Below, one piece after another: positions 1-6,998 of a DNA stretch of 21,488 nt (position 1 is the first letter of the stretch; every line of letters begins with the position of its first letter). The position numbers and the translations under genes are program-made. The notes under the pieces were generated by a model. That model searched no databases. It saw only the letters and a program-made list of their open reading frames with translations, and had not been told where the DNA came from. Source of the DNA: an uncultured Actinomyces sp. (GTDB taxonomy: Bacteria; Actinomycetota; Actinomycetes; Actinomycetales; Actinomycetaceae); the NCBI GenBank assembly GCA_900554605.1, contig USHU01000002.1, forward strand, positions 1-21,488. Direction: 5' to 3'.

Positions 1-3
1 CCG

Positions 4-74
4 ACTAAGTGTCCACGGCCTCGGCACTTACGTCACGCCAGTCGTTTTAGTGGCACACTTAGTTACGTGTGTCC
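4..74. repeat. Overlapping inverted repeats upstream of the aminotransferase gene
   Basis: A perfect 9-bp inverted repeat pairs 4-12 (ACTAAGTGT) with 55-63 (ACACTTAGT). Two other pairings compete with it: 6-11 with 25-30 (TAAGTG/CACTTA) and 52-58 with 67-73 (7 bp including one G-T pair). The three arms cannot all form together. This could be the terminator of an upstream gene outside the window, an operator, or an alternative-fold leader of the gene starting at 105. No clear -35/-10 pair was found in the 104 bases before that gene. Function is inferred only. Confidence 0.35.
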
Positions 75-104
75 TTCGACATACTTGTATAGAAAGGTTC
101 GTTC

Positions 105-1424
105 ATGTCTCAGGATCCTCAGTCACAGGGAAATCGACTCGACCCGTGGTTTGATGCCTACGCAGATCGAGCTCATAACCTGCGAGCTTCTGAGATTCGC
201 GCACTGTTTTCGGTTGTCTCTCGCCCCGAGGTCGTTTCCCTTGCCGGCGGTATGCCGAATTTGAAGGATCTTCCTCTGGAGAGCTTGGCCGAAACTGCGA
301 AGGAGCTGATCCTTTCCTCCGGCGCCCAGGCACTGCAATACGGTTCGGGCCAGGGCTGGGAACCCTTGCGCGAGCAACTTGTCAACGTCATGACCTATGA
401 CGGCATCATCGGCGCTGACCCTGACGACGTCGTCATTACGACGGGTTCGCAACAGGCACTCGACTTGATGGCCGAGCTCTTTATCGATTCCGGTGACGTT
501 GTTTTGGCCGAGTCTCCTTCCTACGTTGGCGCCCTTGGCTGTTTCCGTGCCCGCCAAGCCGATGTCATTCACGTTGATATGGATGACAACGGCATCATTC
601 CCGAGGCCTTAGAAGAGACGATCCGTCGCCTGAAGTCCGCCGGTCGCGCCATTAAGTTCCTTTACACGATCCCGAACTTCCACAATCCTGCGGGCGTCAC
701 GCTTTCTTTGGAGCGTCGCCCCCTGATCGCTGAAATCTGCATGCGTGAACACGTGTTGATTTTGGAAGATAACCCGTACGGCTTGCTTGGTTTTGATTCC
801 GATCCGCTTCCCGCACTTCGTTCGTGGTCTCCCGAGGGCGTTGTCTATTTGGGTTCGGTTTCGAAGATGTTCGCGCCCGGTATGCGTATCGGTTGGGCGC
901 TTGCTCCTCACGCCATTCGCGCGAAGTTGGTGTTGGCTTCTGAGGCCGCGATTTTGTCCCCGGGTATGTTCGGTCAGATGTTCCTCTCGAGCTACCTGGC
1001 CGGTTATGACTGGTACAGCCAAGTCAAGGTCTATCGCGCAATGTACGCCGAACGTTGCAAGGCCATGTTGGATGCTTTGGCGGAGTACATGCCTGAGTGC
1101 TCGTGGACGACTCCGGATGGCGGTTTCTACACATGGGTGACCCTGCCCGAGGGCTTGAATGCGCGCAGTATGCTTCCTCGCGCCGTGAAGGCACAGGTCG
1201 CCTACGTTTCCGGTACGGCTTTCTACTATGACGGCCGGGGTGCTGATCACATGCGCTTGTCCTTCTGCTATCCGGAACCCGATCGTATCCGTGAGGGTAT
1301 TCGTCGCCTTGCTGGCGTTGTTAATGCTGAGAAGCAGCTCGTCGATATGTTCGGCGTTGCACCCGAAGAAGAAGCTGAATTTTTAACGAACCGTCATGAT
1401 GGTTCCGTTCATACCGAAGACTAA
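105..1424 (+). CDS. PLP-dependent aminotransferase, fold type I (LysN / 2-aminoadipate-like, MocR C-terminal-domain type)
   Basis: A 439-residue aminotransferase that uses pyridoxal phosphate to move amino groups between amino acids and 2-oxo acids in the cytoplasm; the substrate cannot be read from sequence. Class I/II landmarks appear in order: NPAG at 194-197 (substrate and PLP contact), D222 and Y225 in LEDNPYG (D pairs with the PLP ring nitrogen), and the Schiff-base lysine K254 in SVSKMFAPGMRIGW, where the PGxRxGW part gives the phosphate-binding arginine. There is no N-terminal winged-helix domain, so it is a stand-alone enzyme rather than a full MocR regulator. The ATG at 105 has a GAAAGG ribosome site 7 bases upstream. 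The D-Ala-D-Ala ligase-type gene follows after 18 bases, so the two are probably cotranscribed, which hints at a cell-wall or dipeptide amino-acid supply role (inference). Confidence 0.9.
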   Translation: MSQDPQSQGNRLDPWFDAYADRAHNLRASEIRALFSVVSRPEVVSLAGGMPNLKDLPLESLAETAKELILSSGAQALQYGSGQGWEPLREQLVNVMTYDGIIGADPDDVVITTGSQQALDLMAELFIDSGDVVLAESPSYVGALGCFRARQADVIHVDMDDNGIIPEALEETIRRLKSAGRAIKFLYTIPNFHNPAGVTLSLERRPLIAEICMREHVLILEDNPYGLLGFDSDPLPALRSWSPEGVVYLGSVSKMFAPGMRIGWALAPHAIRAKLVLASEAAILSPGMFGQMFLSSYLAGYDWYSQVKVYRAMYAERCKAMLDALAEYMPECSWTTPDGGFYTWVTLPEGLNARSMLPRAVKAQVAYVSGTAFYYDGRGADHMRLSFCYPEPDRIREGIRRLAGVVNAEKQLVDMFGVAPEEEAEFLTNRHDGSVHTED

Positions 1425-1442
1425 TTCCGAGGAGAAATCGTC

Positions 1443-2393
1443 ATGTCCACTGATTCATTAAAGGTCCTTATTATCGCTGGCGGCCTCACCCATGAGCGTG
1501 ATGTTTCTGTTCGCTCCGGACGTCGCGTTGCAAACTCCCTGATCAACCAGGGTTTCGACGCTAAGGTTGTCGATTTTGATCAAAATCTTCCCGCTGAGAT
1601 TTCCGCTTTCGGCCCCGATGTTGTGTGGCCGCTTGTTCACGGATCTTTAGGCGAGGATGGTTCTCTCCAATCCCTTCTTGAGGGTGTGGGAGTCCCTTAC
1701 GTTGGGTCGACACCTGCGCAGGCAATGCTGGCTTCCAACAAGCCCACAGCTAAGGCGCTCGTTGGCGCAGCCGGACTTGATACCCCCGGGTGGATTGCCC
1801 TTCCCCAGCTTTTGTTCCGCCAGCTCGGCGCGCACAATGTTCTTGGGATGATCAACTCCTCTTTGACTTTCCCGCTTGTCGTCAAACCTTCTTCGGGTGG
1901 TTCGGCTCTTGGAATGTCTCGTGCTCAGGATCCCAGTGATCTTCGTTCTGCGATGGTTGATGCGTTCTCCTACGAGGAGCATGTCATGCTTGAACGTTTC
2001 GTTGAGGGCCGCGATATCGCTGTTTCGGTTGTCGATCTAGAGGAAGGGCCTATTGCCCTGCCGCCCGTCGAGGTCTCTACCGACGATGGTCACTACGATT
2101 ACGAGGCACGCTATACAACCGATGAGAGCGAATACTTTGTACCCGCTCGCCTGAGCAACGATGAGATGACGGATGTCCAGGCCGCCGCAATTCAGATCCA
2201 CGAACTGCTTGGTCTTCGTGATCTCTCGCGTATCGACTTCATTGTTGATGACAACGGCAGCTTCTGGTTCATTGACGCCAATGTTTCGCCCGGAATGACC
2301 GACACTTCGCTCTTCCCCCAGGCTGCCGAGGCCACAGGTTCCTTTGACGAGATCTGCGCGGCTATCGTTCGCTACGTTGCAAGCCGGGATTGA
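1443..2393 (+). CDS. ddl: D-alanine--D-alanine ligase family protein (ATP-grasp)
   Basis: A 316-residue ATP-grasp ligase predicted to join two D-alanines for peptidoglycan precursors. The Ddl pattern is nearly complete. THERDVSVRSG carries E18, equivalent to the E. coli DdlB E15. HGSLGEDGSLQ (67-77) is the family signature. The SSGGSALGMS loop is near 150-159. YDYEARYTTDESEYF (218-232) holds the substrate-loop tyrosine usually seen in D-Ala-D-Ala rather than D-Ala-D-Lac enzymes. R263 and D265 are followed by D278 and N280 in FIDANVSPGMT. The second metal ligand, normally Glu (NEVN), is Asp here, a conservative change. Length matches the family at about 300-370 residues. The ATG follows a GAGGAGAAA ribosome site and lies 18 bases after the aminotransferase. 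Because it sits by parB rather than in a wall-synthesis cluster, it may be a second Ddl copy or a related dipeptide ligase (inference). Confidence 0.85.
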   Translation: MSTDSLKVLIIAGGLTHERDVSVRSGRRVANSLINQGFDAKVVDFDQNLPAEISAFGPDVVWPLVHGSLGEDGSLQSLLEGVGVPYVGSTPAQAMLASNKPTAKALVGAAGLDTPGWIALPQLLFRQLGAHNVLGMINSSLTFPLVVKPSSGGSALGMSRAQDPSDLRSAMVDAFSYEEHVMLERFVEGRDIAVSVVDLEEGPIALPPVEVSTDDGHYDYEARYTTDESEYFVPARLSNDEMTDVQAAAIQIHELLGLRDLSRIDFIVDDNGSFWFIDANVSPGMTDTSLFPQAAEATGSFDEICAAIVRYVASRD

Positions 2394-2425
2394 CCTAGCC
2401 GCTTAGCGCTCATTATTTCGCATAG

Positions 2426-2458
2426 TAGGGGCGGGCACTATGAAGGTGCCCGCCCCTA
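2426..2458. terminator. Bidirectional hairpin terminator between convergent genes
   Basis: A perfect 13-bp GC-rich stem (2426-2438 with 2446-2458) encloses a 7-base loop. It lies between the ddl-type stop at 2393 and the stop of the opposite-strand HAD gene at 2470. A loose T-rich stretch follows on the + strand; there is no clear U-tract on the - strand. It probably terminates both convergent transcripts. Confidence 0.8.
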
Positions 2459-2469
2459 ACTTTCATGTT

Positions 2470-3102
2470 TTAGAGAAGCCCGAGCTGAATGAGCTCTTCC
2501 CTGGTTTCATGCGCGTTTGCCCAGCTCAAGGTCGAAATACCCAAGTACTCCGCCGCCTTCGTATTTTGTTCGCGATCGTCGATGAACAAAATTTTCTCTG
2601 CCTCGAGCCGCGCGGCTTCAATCGCCTCGCGATAGATTCCACGATTCGGTTTTGCGACTCCAACATAGGATGAGAAGATCATTGGTCCATTGAAGTACTT
2701 ATGTGCCCACGGACTTTCCATCACGATTGACGCGTGAGGCGCTGGCATATTCGTCAGGACCCCCATGATGTAGCCCTTAGACTTCAGCTCTTCAAGAAGG
2801 TACGCGGCACACTCATCAATGCCATACATTCGCCGAGAGTCAGCAGTGACAAGTTCATCGAGTTGCGATTCGCTTGGCTCGGGTAGCCCACAGTCGCCGC
2901 TGACGGCATTCCAGAATTCCTTGTCTGTCATGCCTTCGTCATATGAGTCTCGATGGGCCCAGATCGCATGGTCGACGAGTGTTAGCACATGAGGCTCGTT
3001 CCCTAGGTTCAGAATCGAGGCAAATTGCCCAGGATCAGGCCGCTGTGTGACCAGAACTCCACCAATGTCGAAGTAGATGAGATCAGGTTGTGGTCTATCC
3101 AT
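2470..3102 (-). CDS. HAD-like hydrolase (subfamily IA, variant 3; YihX-like phosphatase)
   Basis: A 210-residue cytoplasmic haloacid-dehalogenase-superfamily hydrolase, most likely a small-metabolite phosphatase of unknown substrate. All four HAD motifs are present. Motif I is YFDIGGVL, with nucleophile D12 and the D-x-G form that YihX-type enzymes have in place of DxD. Motif II is the T of GVLTNMP. Motif III is the K of AKPNRGIY. Motif IV is the DD of LFIDDREQN. Between motifs I and II is a helical cap of about 80-90 residues, as in subfamily IA. The ATG at 3102 has GGAGG about 12 bases upstream, a rather long spacing. It lies downstream of parB on the same strand, 243 bases away across a parS palindrome, and converges on the ddl-type gene. 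Nothing ties it to chromosome segregation apart from position. Confidence 0.85.
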   Translation of the reverse strand: MDRPQPDLIYFDIGGVLVTQRPDPGQFASILNLGNEPHVLTLVDHAIWAHRDSYDEGMTDKEFWNAVSGDCGLPEPSESQLDELVTADSRRMYGIDECAAYLLEELKSKGYIMGVLTNMPAPHASIVMESPWAHKYFNGPMIFSSYVGVAKPNRGIYREAIEAARLEAEKILFIDDREQNTKAAEYLGISTLSWANAHETREELIQLGLL

Positions 3103-3171
3103 AAGTGCTGTGAACCTCCGGCTCTATTGTCTCGCATTACTGCCCCGACAACAAACCGCCTTCTCATAGAC

Positions 3172-3207
3172 GTGTGGGTGATGTTTCACGTGAAACATCA
3201 CCCACAC
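3172..3207. repeat. 36-bp perfect palindrome containing parS
   Basis: Bases 3172-3189 are the exact reverse complement of 3190-3207. The central 16 bp are the parS site; the 10 bp on each side (GTGTGGGTGA and its complement) extend the symmetry. It lies 138 bp past the parB stop and 69 bp before the HAD start. As RNA it could fold into a long hairpin and act as a parB terminator, although no U-tract follows on the - strand. Confidence 0.85.
3182..3197. promoter_or_regulatory. parS: parS centromere-like site 1
   Basis: An exact match to the bacterial consensus parS TGTTTCACGTGAAACA. ParB binds such sites, loads as a CTP-dependent clamp and spreads, giving ParA a substrate for origin segregation. 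This copy is downstream of parB, at the centre of a 36-bp palindrome. Confidence 0.95.
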
Positions 3208-3345
3208 ATGAGCTCTCTCTTTCGAGTCTTGCTACCGACCTCGCCAAAGCCTCATCTTCGGCTCCAGCACTTTCGTCCAGCTCAAGTGAATGCTTACCCT
3301 AACGCGCATCCCATCAAATACAACAGGTGCGCCAGCCGGCTTGGA

Positions 3346-4620
3346 TTAGTCTTCGCGGTTCGCCTTTGGAAGGAGAAGATCCGCAAGACGTTGAAGATCC
3401 TCACTACCCGCGAATTCGATGATGATCTTACCCTTGCGCTTACCCTCAGAGATCGTCACGCGGGTGTCCCAGGCGTCTGCGAGGACCTGGCTCATATGTT
3501 CACCAAGTGGAGAGGCAACCTTCATCCGCTTCACCGAGTGATGCGCCGGGCGTTGGATTGAACCCAGGCGAACAAGCTCTTCTGTCGTACGTACAGAAAG
3601 TCCTTCTGCAATGATGCGGTTAGCGAGAATCTCCATTTCTTCCGGCGTACTCAGCCCGAGAAGCGCACGTGCATGGCCTGCCGACAGAACCTGCGCTGAT
3701 ACCTTCTTCTGTACGGATGCAGGTAGCTTAAGAAGTCGAAGTGTGTTTGCAATCTGCGGCCGTGAACGCGCAATCTTCTTCGAAAGTTCTTCCTGCGTTG
3801 CACCAAAATCTGCCATAAGTTGCTGATAGGCGAAGGCTTCTTCAAGGGGATTGAGCTGTGCGCGGTGCAGGTTTTCAAGCAGAGCGTCACGCAGAAGATC
3901 CTCGTCCTCGGTATGGCGGACAATTGCAGGAATGCTTGATAGTCCAGCCAATTCACTTGCACGCAATCTGCGCTCACCCATAATGAGCTCGTAGCGTGCC
4001 TCAGGTTTCTCCTCAAGGAACTGCTTGAGCGTTTCTGACGGTACCTGATCGAGCGCAATCCTACGAACAACAATCGGCTGCAGGACACCTACCTCGCGAA
4101 TAGAGGCAGCGAGTTCATTAAGATCATCTTCGTCAAACACCTGGCGCGGTTGACGGGTATTGGGAACAATCTGCTCCAAAGGAATCTCTGCGAAGGTCGC
4201 ACCAGGAACGTTCAGAAGTTCTGATGTTTCACGTGAAACATCGCTTCTATCAACGCGAGTATCTGTTAAAGACTCGACCGCACTCGACTGCGAAGCGGAA
4301 GCCGCTTCCTTCTTCCCATCGGTTTGCGAGGGTTGTTGCACCTTGGAGTCCGGGCTCTTACGTGCCCTCGTAGACTGAGGGGAAGTAGAACCACGCCCGC
4401 TCGCCGATTTTCGACTCTTAGGTTCAAGCAGTTCGCGCGCTGAACCACCGCGTGCCGTCGTGCTTGAGCGCTGACCGGGGAAGAGAACGTCAAGAGGACG
4501 CTTTGCTACCTCCTCAGGATTCTCACTCTGTGCCTGGGGGATAAGGGCACCGAGCCCTCTGCCCAAACCTGCTCGCCGTTGAGCCTTATGCTGTGATTCG
4601 GAGTGCTCCGCCATGCTCAT
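3346..4620 (-). CDS. parB: Chromosome-partitioning protein ParB (CTPase, parS-binding)
   Basis: A 424-residue ParB that binds parS, hydrolyses CTP as a sliding clamp and works with ParA to separate new origins. Residues 17-28 (RAGLGRGLGALI) are the ParA-contacting N-terminal motif. Residues 30-140 form a long Ser/Lys/Pro-rich, probably disordered linker. The CTP/clamp domain runs from about 145 to 255, with NTRQPR (154-159), GERRLRA (215-221) and ENLHRAQLNPLEEA (249-262). The helix-turn-helix is near 271-300 (TQEELSKKIARSRPQIANTLRLL). The C-terminal dimerisation region is near 385-418. The first ATG (4620) and a second at codon 3 are both possible; the upstream GAGATTGG is a weak ribosome site. 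A parS lies inside the linker coding sequence and another 36 bp upstream of the start, so ParB may bind over its own gene. A 159-bp gap separates it from parA, so it may have its own promoter. Confidence 0.97.
   Translation of the reverse strand: MSMAEHSESQHKAQRRAGLGRGLGALIPQAQSENPEEVAKRPLDVLFPGQRSSTTARGGSARELLEPKSRKSASGRGSTSPQSTRARKSPDSKVQQPSQTDGKKEAASASQSSAVESLTDTRVDRSDVSRETSELLNVPGATFAEIPLEQIVPNTRQPRQVFDEDDLNELAASIREVGVLQPIVVRRIALDQVPSETLKQFLEEKPEARYELIMGERRLRASELAGLSSIPAIVRHTEDEDLLRDALLENLHRAQLNPLEEAFAYQQLMADFGATQEELSKKIARSRPQIANTLRLLKLPASVQKKVSAQVLSAGHARALLGLSTPEEMEILANRIIAEGLSVRTTEELVRLGSIQRPAHHSVKRMKVASPLGEHMSQVLADAWDTRVTISEGKRKGKIIIEFAGSEDLQRLADLLLPKANRED
4225..4240. promoter_or_regulatory. 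parS: parS site 2, inside parB
   Basis: A perfect 16-bp TGTTTCACGTGAAACA, with symmetry extended to 20 bp (4223-4242). It lies within the parB linker, where it is read on the - strand as residues 127-133, DVSRETS. Intragenic parS copies in parB are known in other bacteria; here the site constrains an otherwise low-complexity linker. Confidence 0.95.
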
Positions 4621-4655
4621 TTACCAATCTCGCGTACTCGTGATGATGAATCCAT

Positions 4656-4671
4656 TGTTTCACGTGAAACA
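4656..4671. promoter_or_regulatory. parS: parS site 3, upstream of parB
   Basis: A perfect 16-bp parS in the 159-bp spacer between parA (stop at 4780) and parB (start at 4620). ParB bound here would sit at or next to the parB translation and promoter region, so autoregulation is plausible (inference). Confidence 0.95.
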
Positions 4672-4779
4672 CGAAAATGTGGACTGAACAATCAAAAAAC
4701 GATTTTCAGAGCGTCCTTCTCCTGAGATTCGCAAGACCACTAAATCCCGAAAAAGTTCCTTCCAGAAAACGAAATAGAC

Positions 4780-5649
4780 CTACTTGGCCAGACGCAGACT
4801 CAACTCGAGTGCAGCTTTCCGGTATGCGAGGCTGCCCGCGCCATTTGGATCGTAGGTAATGACGCTCTGCCCATAGCTCGGAGCTTCAGAGACGCGAACC
4901 GAACGAGGAATCACTGTCTGGAGTGTTTGGGTTGGGAAGTGTGAACGAACTTCCGACTCAACCTCTTCAGAAAGTTTCGTTCGCTTATCGGCCATGGTCA
5001 ACAACATAGTTGAAACATGCAGTTTCGGGTTCAGGTCACCACTGATGCGATCAATCGTCGACCATAGCTGGCTCAGGCCCTCAAGCGCGTAGTACTCGGT
5101 CTGAATCGGAATCAAAACCTCATCAGCTGCGACCATGACATTCAAAGTGACCAAACCCAAGGAGGGCGGGCAATCGATGAAAACTAAATCAATTTGCTGA
5201 TAGGCCTCGACGAAATGCGAAACTGCGTCGGCAAGGCGAAACTCGCGCCGCGCAAGATCAACAAGCTCAATCTCGGCTCCAGACAAGTCAATCGTCGCCG
5301 GACAAACCCAGAGATTGTCTAAATCAGGGCAGGCCTGGAGGACCTCACCAATCGAAGCCTGACCAGTGATCACCTCGTAGGTCGAAGGAGTACCGGGGGT
5401 ATGCGCGATGCCCAGCGCACTCGAGGCATTACCCTGAGCGTCGGCGTCAATCACGACAACCTTCAACCCACCCAAAGCACATGCCGCAGCAAGGTTGACA
5501 ACCGAAGTGGTCTTGCCAACCCCGCCCTTCTGATTCGCGACGGCGATCACGCGAGTGGAAGAAGGCACACCAAACTTTGCCTTCTCCAAGAAGGCACGAT
5601 CTTGGAAGTTTTGGGTGATCTGATCCGAAAGCGGAGTCTGACCGGCCAT
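4780..5649 (-). CDS. parA: Chromosome-partitioning ATPase ParA (Soj family)
   Basis: A 289-residue Walker-type ATPase that binds nucleoid DNA in its ATP dimer form and is released by ParB, moving origins apart. The deviant Walker A KGGVGKTT is at 41-48, with the signature lysine K42's position taken by the first K of KGG (K41). Switch I is DADAQGNAS near 64-72. Walker B is LVFIDCPPSLG, followed by the NVMVAADEVLIPIQTEYYALEGL segment. The start is placed at the ATG at 5649 because GAGAAAGG lies 10 bases upstream; reading on to 5703 would add a hydrophobic, non-ParA-like N-terminus. The 99-bp gap from rsmG includes a 7-bp inverted repeat (5709-5715 with 5734-5740). No convincing promoter was seen. 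It lies downstream of rsmG and upstream of parB, the usual actinobacterial order. Confidence 0.95.
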   Translation of the reverse strand: MAGQTPLSDQITQNFQDRAFLEKAKFGVPSSTRVIAVANQKGGVGKTTSVVNLAAACALGGLKVVVIDADAQGNASSALGIAHTPGTPSTYEVITGQASIGEVLQACPDLDNLWVCPATIDLSGAEIELVDLARREFRLADAVSHFVEAYQQIDLVFIDCPPSLGLVTLNVMVAADEVLIPIQTEYYALEGLSQLWSTIDRISGDLNPKLHVSTMLLTMADKRTKLSEEVESEVRSHFPTQTLQTVIPRSVRVSEAPSYGQSVITYDPNGAGSLAYRKAALELSLRLAK

Positions 5650-5748
5650 AGAAGTTGAGCCTTTCTCGCACGTCAATGACACAAGTGTAGGCAAGAAGAA
5701 CACACCCTGATAGCTGAGGACACGCGCTACCAGAGCTATCCCGGCAAG

Positions 5749-6414
5749 CTACGAGCGAACTCTCTTTGCGACGACAACGAAGGTCGAGTCATCCTCCATC
5801 ACGGAAGGCACCTCGTGAATCGAGGCCGCCAAATGGTGACGCTTGAGCTCAACTTGCGCAGCCTCGACCTCTTCACCAGCACGACGACCTTTAAGCGCAA
5901 CCAGTGAGCCACCGGGAGCAATTAACTTAGAGGTCATACGGACAAGCTTGGTCATATTCGCTAGCGCTCGAGAAGTGACGACGTCTGCCTTGCCCTTACC
6001 TCGGAGTTCTTCAGCACGTGCTTGATGAATAGTGACGTTATCCAAACCAAGTGCATCAACAACATCGGCAAGCCACTCGCAGCGCCGAGCCATGGGCTCC
6101 GCAAGGTGAACATCAAGGTTCGGCCTGCATACAGCGATGACAATACCCGGGAATCCGGCTCCCGATCCGACGTCGAGAACCTGTCCCTTCTTGGGTAGGA
6201 AATCAAGAACCGCAGCAGAGTTCACGAGGTGGCGCGACCAGAGCCGGGGAAGCTCTCGCGGACCAATCAGTCCGCGAAGCTCTCCCTCTTCAACCAACAC
6301 GTTGGCAAACTCGGCGATATCTGGATATGCCAAGCCGAAAAGTTCGCGAACTTCAGGTCCGGGAACCTCAAGTTCAATCTCTAGCTCCCCCGAGCCGCCC
6401 GCGAGGGTGTCCAC
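5749..6414 (-). CDS. rsmG: 16S rRNA (guanine-527-N7)-methyltransferase RsmG (GidB)
   Basis: A 221-residue SAM-dependent methyltransferase that adds the N7 methyl group at G527 (E. coli numbering) of 16S rRNA; loss of this family is known to give low-level streptomycin resistance. The SAM-binding motif I DVGSGAGFPG is at 81-90. RLWSRHLVNSAAVLDFLP just before it and TSRALANM and LVALKGRRAGEE later are family blocks. The start is GTG, not ATG: it follows the jag TGA directly (TGAGTG), and GAGGAGG in the last codons of jag is its ribosome site. Translation is therefore likely coupled to jag. Length is normal for the family. Confidence 0.95.
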   Translation of the reverse strand: MDTLAGGSGELEIELEVPGPEVRELFGLAYPDIAEFANVLVEEGELRGLIGPRELPRLWSRHLVNSAAVLDFLPKKGQVLDVGSGAGFPGIVIAVCRPNLDVHLAEPMARRCEWLADVVDALGLDNVTIHQARAEELRGKGKADVVTSRALANMTKLVRMTSKLIAPGGSLVALKGRRAGEEVEAAQVELKRHHLAASIHEVPSVMEDDSTFVVVAKRVRS

Positions 6415-6936
6415 TCAGGCCTCCTCGGCCTCATCAATGGCGGACTCATCGGCGGGAAGAATCACGACACGGCGACGGGGCTCAACGCCTTCAGATTCGC
6501 TGCGCAGACCCTCAGAGGCAACAACGTCGTGGCAAACCTTGCGCTCGAAGGGGTTCATCGGCTCAAGCTTCTGCGGCTCACCGGTTGCACGCAGGCGCGC
6601 GATGGCCTCGTGAGTCAGATCCTGCAGATCCGCCTTACGATCAGCGCGGAAGCCTGCGATGTCGAGCATGAGGCGCGAACGCTCGCCGGTTTCGGTCTGG
6701 ACGGCAAGTCGAGTCAGTTCTTGGAGCGCATCAACGACTTCACCGTCCTCGCCAACGAGGTGGTCAAGAGCAGAGGGGTCCTCGGAAATGATCTCAACCA
6801 GTGCGCGGCCATTTTCGACATCGATTTCAATATCGCCGTCAAGATCAGCGATATCGAGAAGCTCTTCCAGGTAGTCGGCTGCGAGTTCGCCTTCTTCCTC
6901 CAGGCGCGACAGCTCGCTGGACGTATCTTCGCTCAT
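6415..6936 (-). CDS. khpB: Jag/KhpB-type RNA-binding protein (KH and R3H domains)
   Basis: A 173-residue protein of the Jag/KhpB/EloR family, RNA-binding regulators linked in Gram-positives to cell elongation and division. A Glu-rich N-terminus (about 1-35) precedes a KH-like domain at about 38-95 and an R3H domain at about 100-160 with the R-x-x-x-H signature (R132/H136 in ERKVCHDVV). The KH loop reads VGEDGEVVDALQ, so GxxG is G62-E-D-G65, with two acidic residues where basic or neutral ones are usual. The N-terminal jag domain of Firmicutes proteins is absent, as normal in actinobacteria. The ATG at 6936 has GGAGGAAAT just upstream. It sits 62 bp after yidC and abuts rsmG. Confidence 0.92.
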   Translation of the reverse strand: MSEDTSSELSRLEEEGELAADYLEELLDIADLDGDIEIDVENGRALVEIISEDPSALDHLVGEDGEVVDALQELTRLAVQTETGERSRLMLDIAGFRADRKADLQDLTHEAIARLRATGEPQKLEPMNPFERKVCHDVVASEGLRSESEGVEPRRRVVILPADESAIDEAEEA

Positions 6937-6998
6937 AGTATTTCCTCCATCAGGGGATGTTTGATGCCATGGGCATCGAGTGGTCTGTGGTGGCGCGC

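Noticed and set aside
5650..5703. Possible 18-residue N-terminal extension of ParA
   Set aside because: No ribosome site for it, a hydrophobic sequence not typical of ParA, and a good GAGAAAGG site precedes the ATG at 5649.
5709..5740. 7-bp inverted repeat between rsmG and parA as a terminator
   Set aside because: The stem is short with an 18-base loop and no U-tract; noted under parA only.
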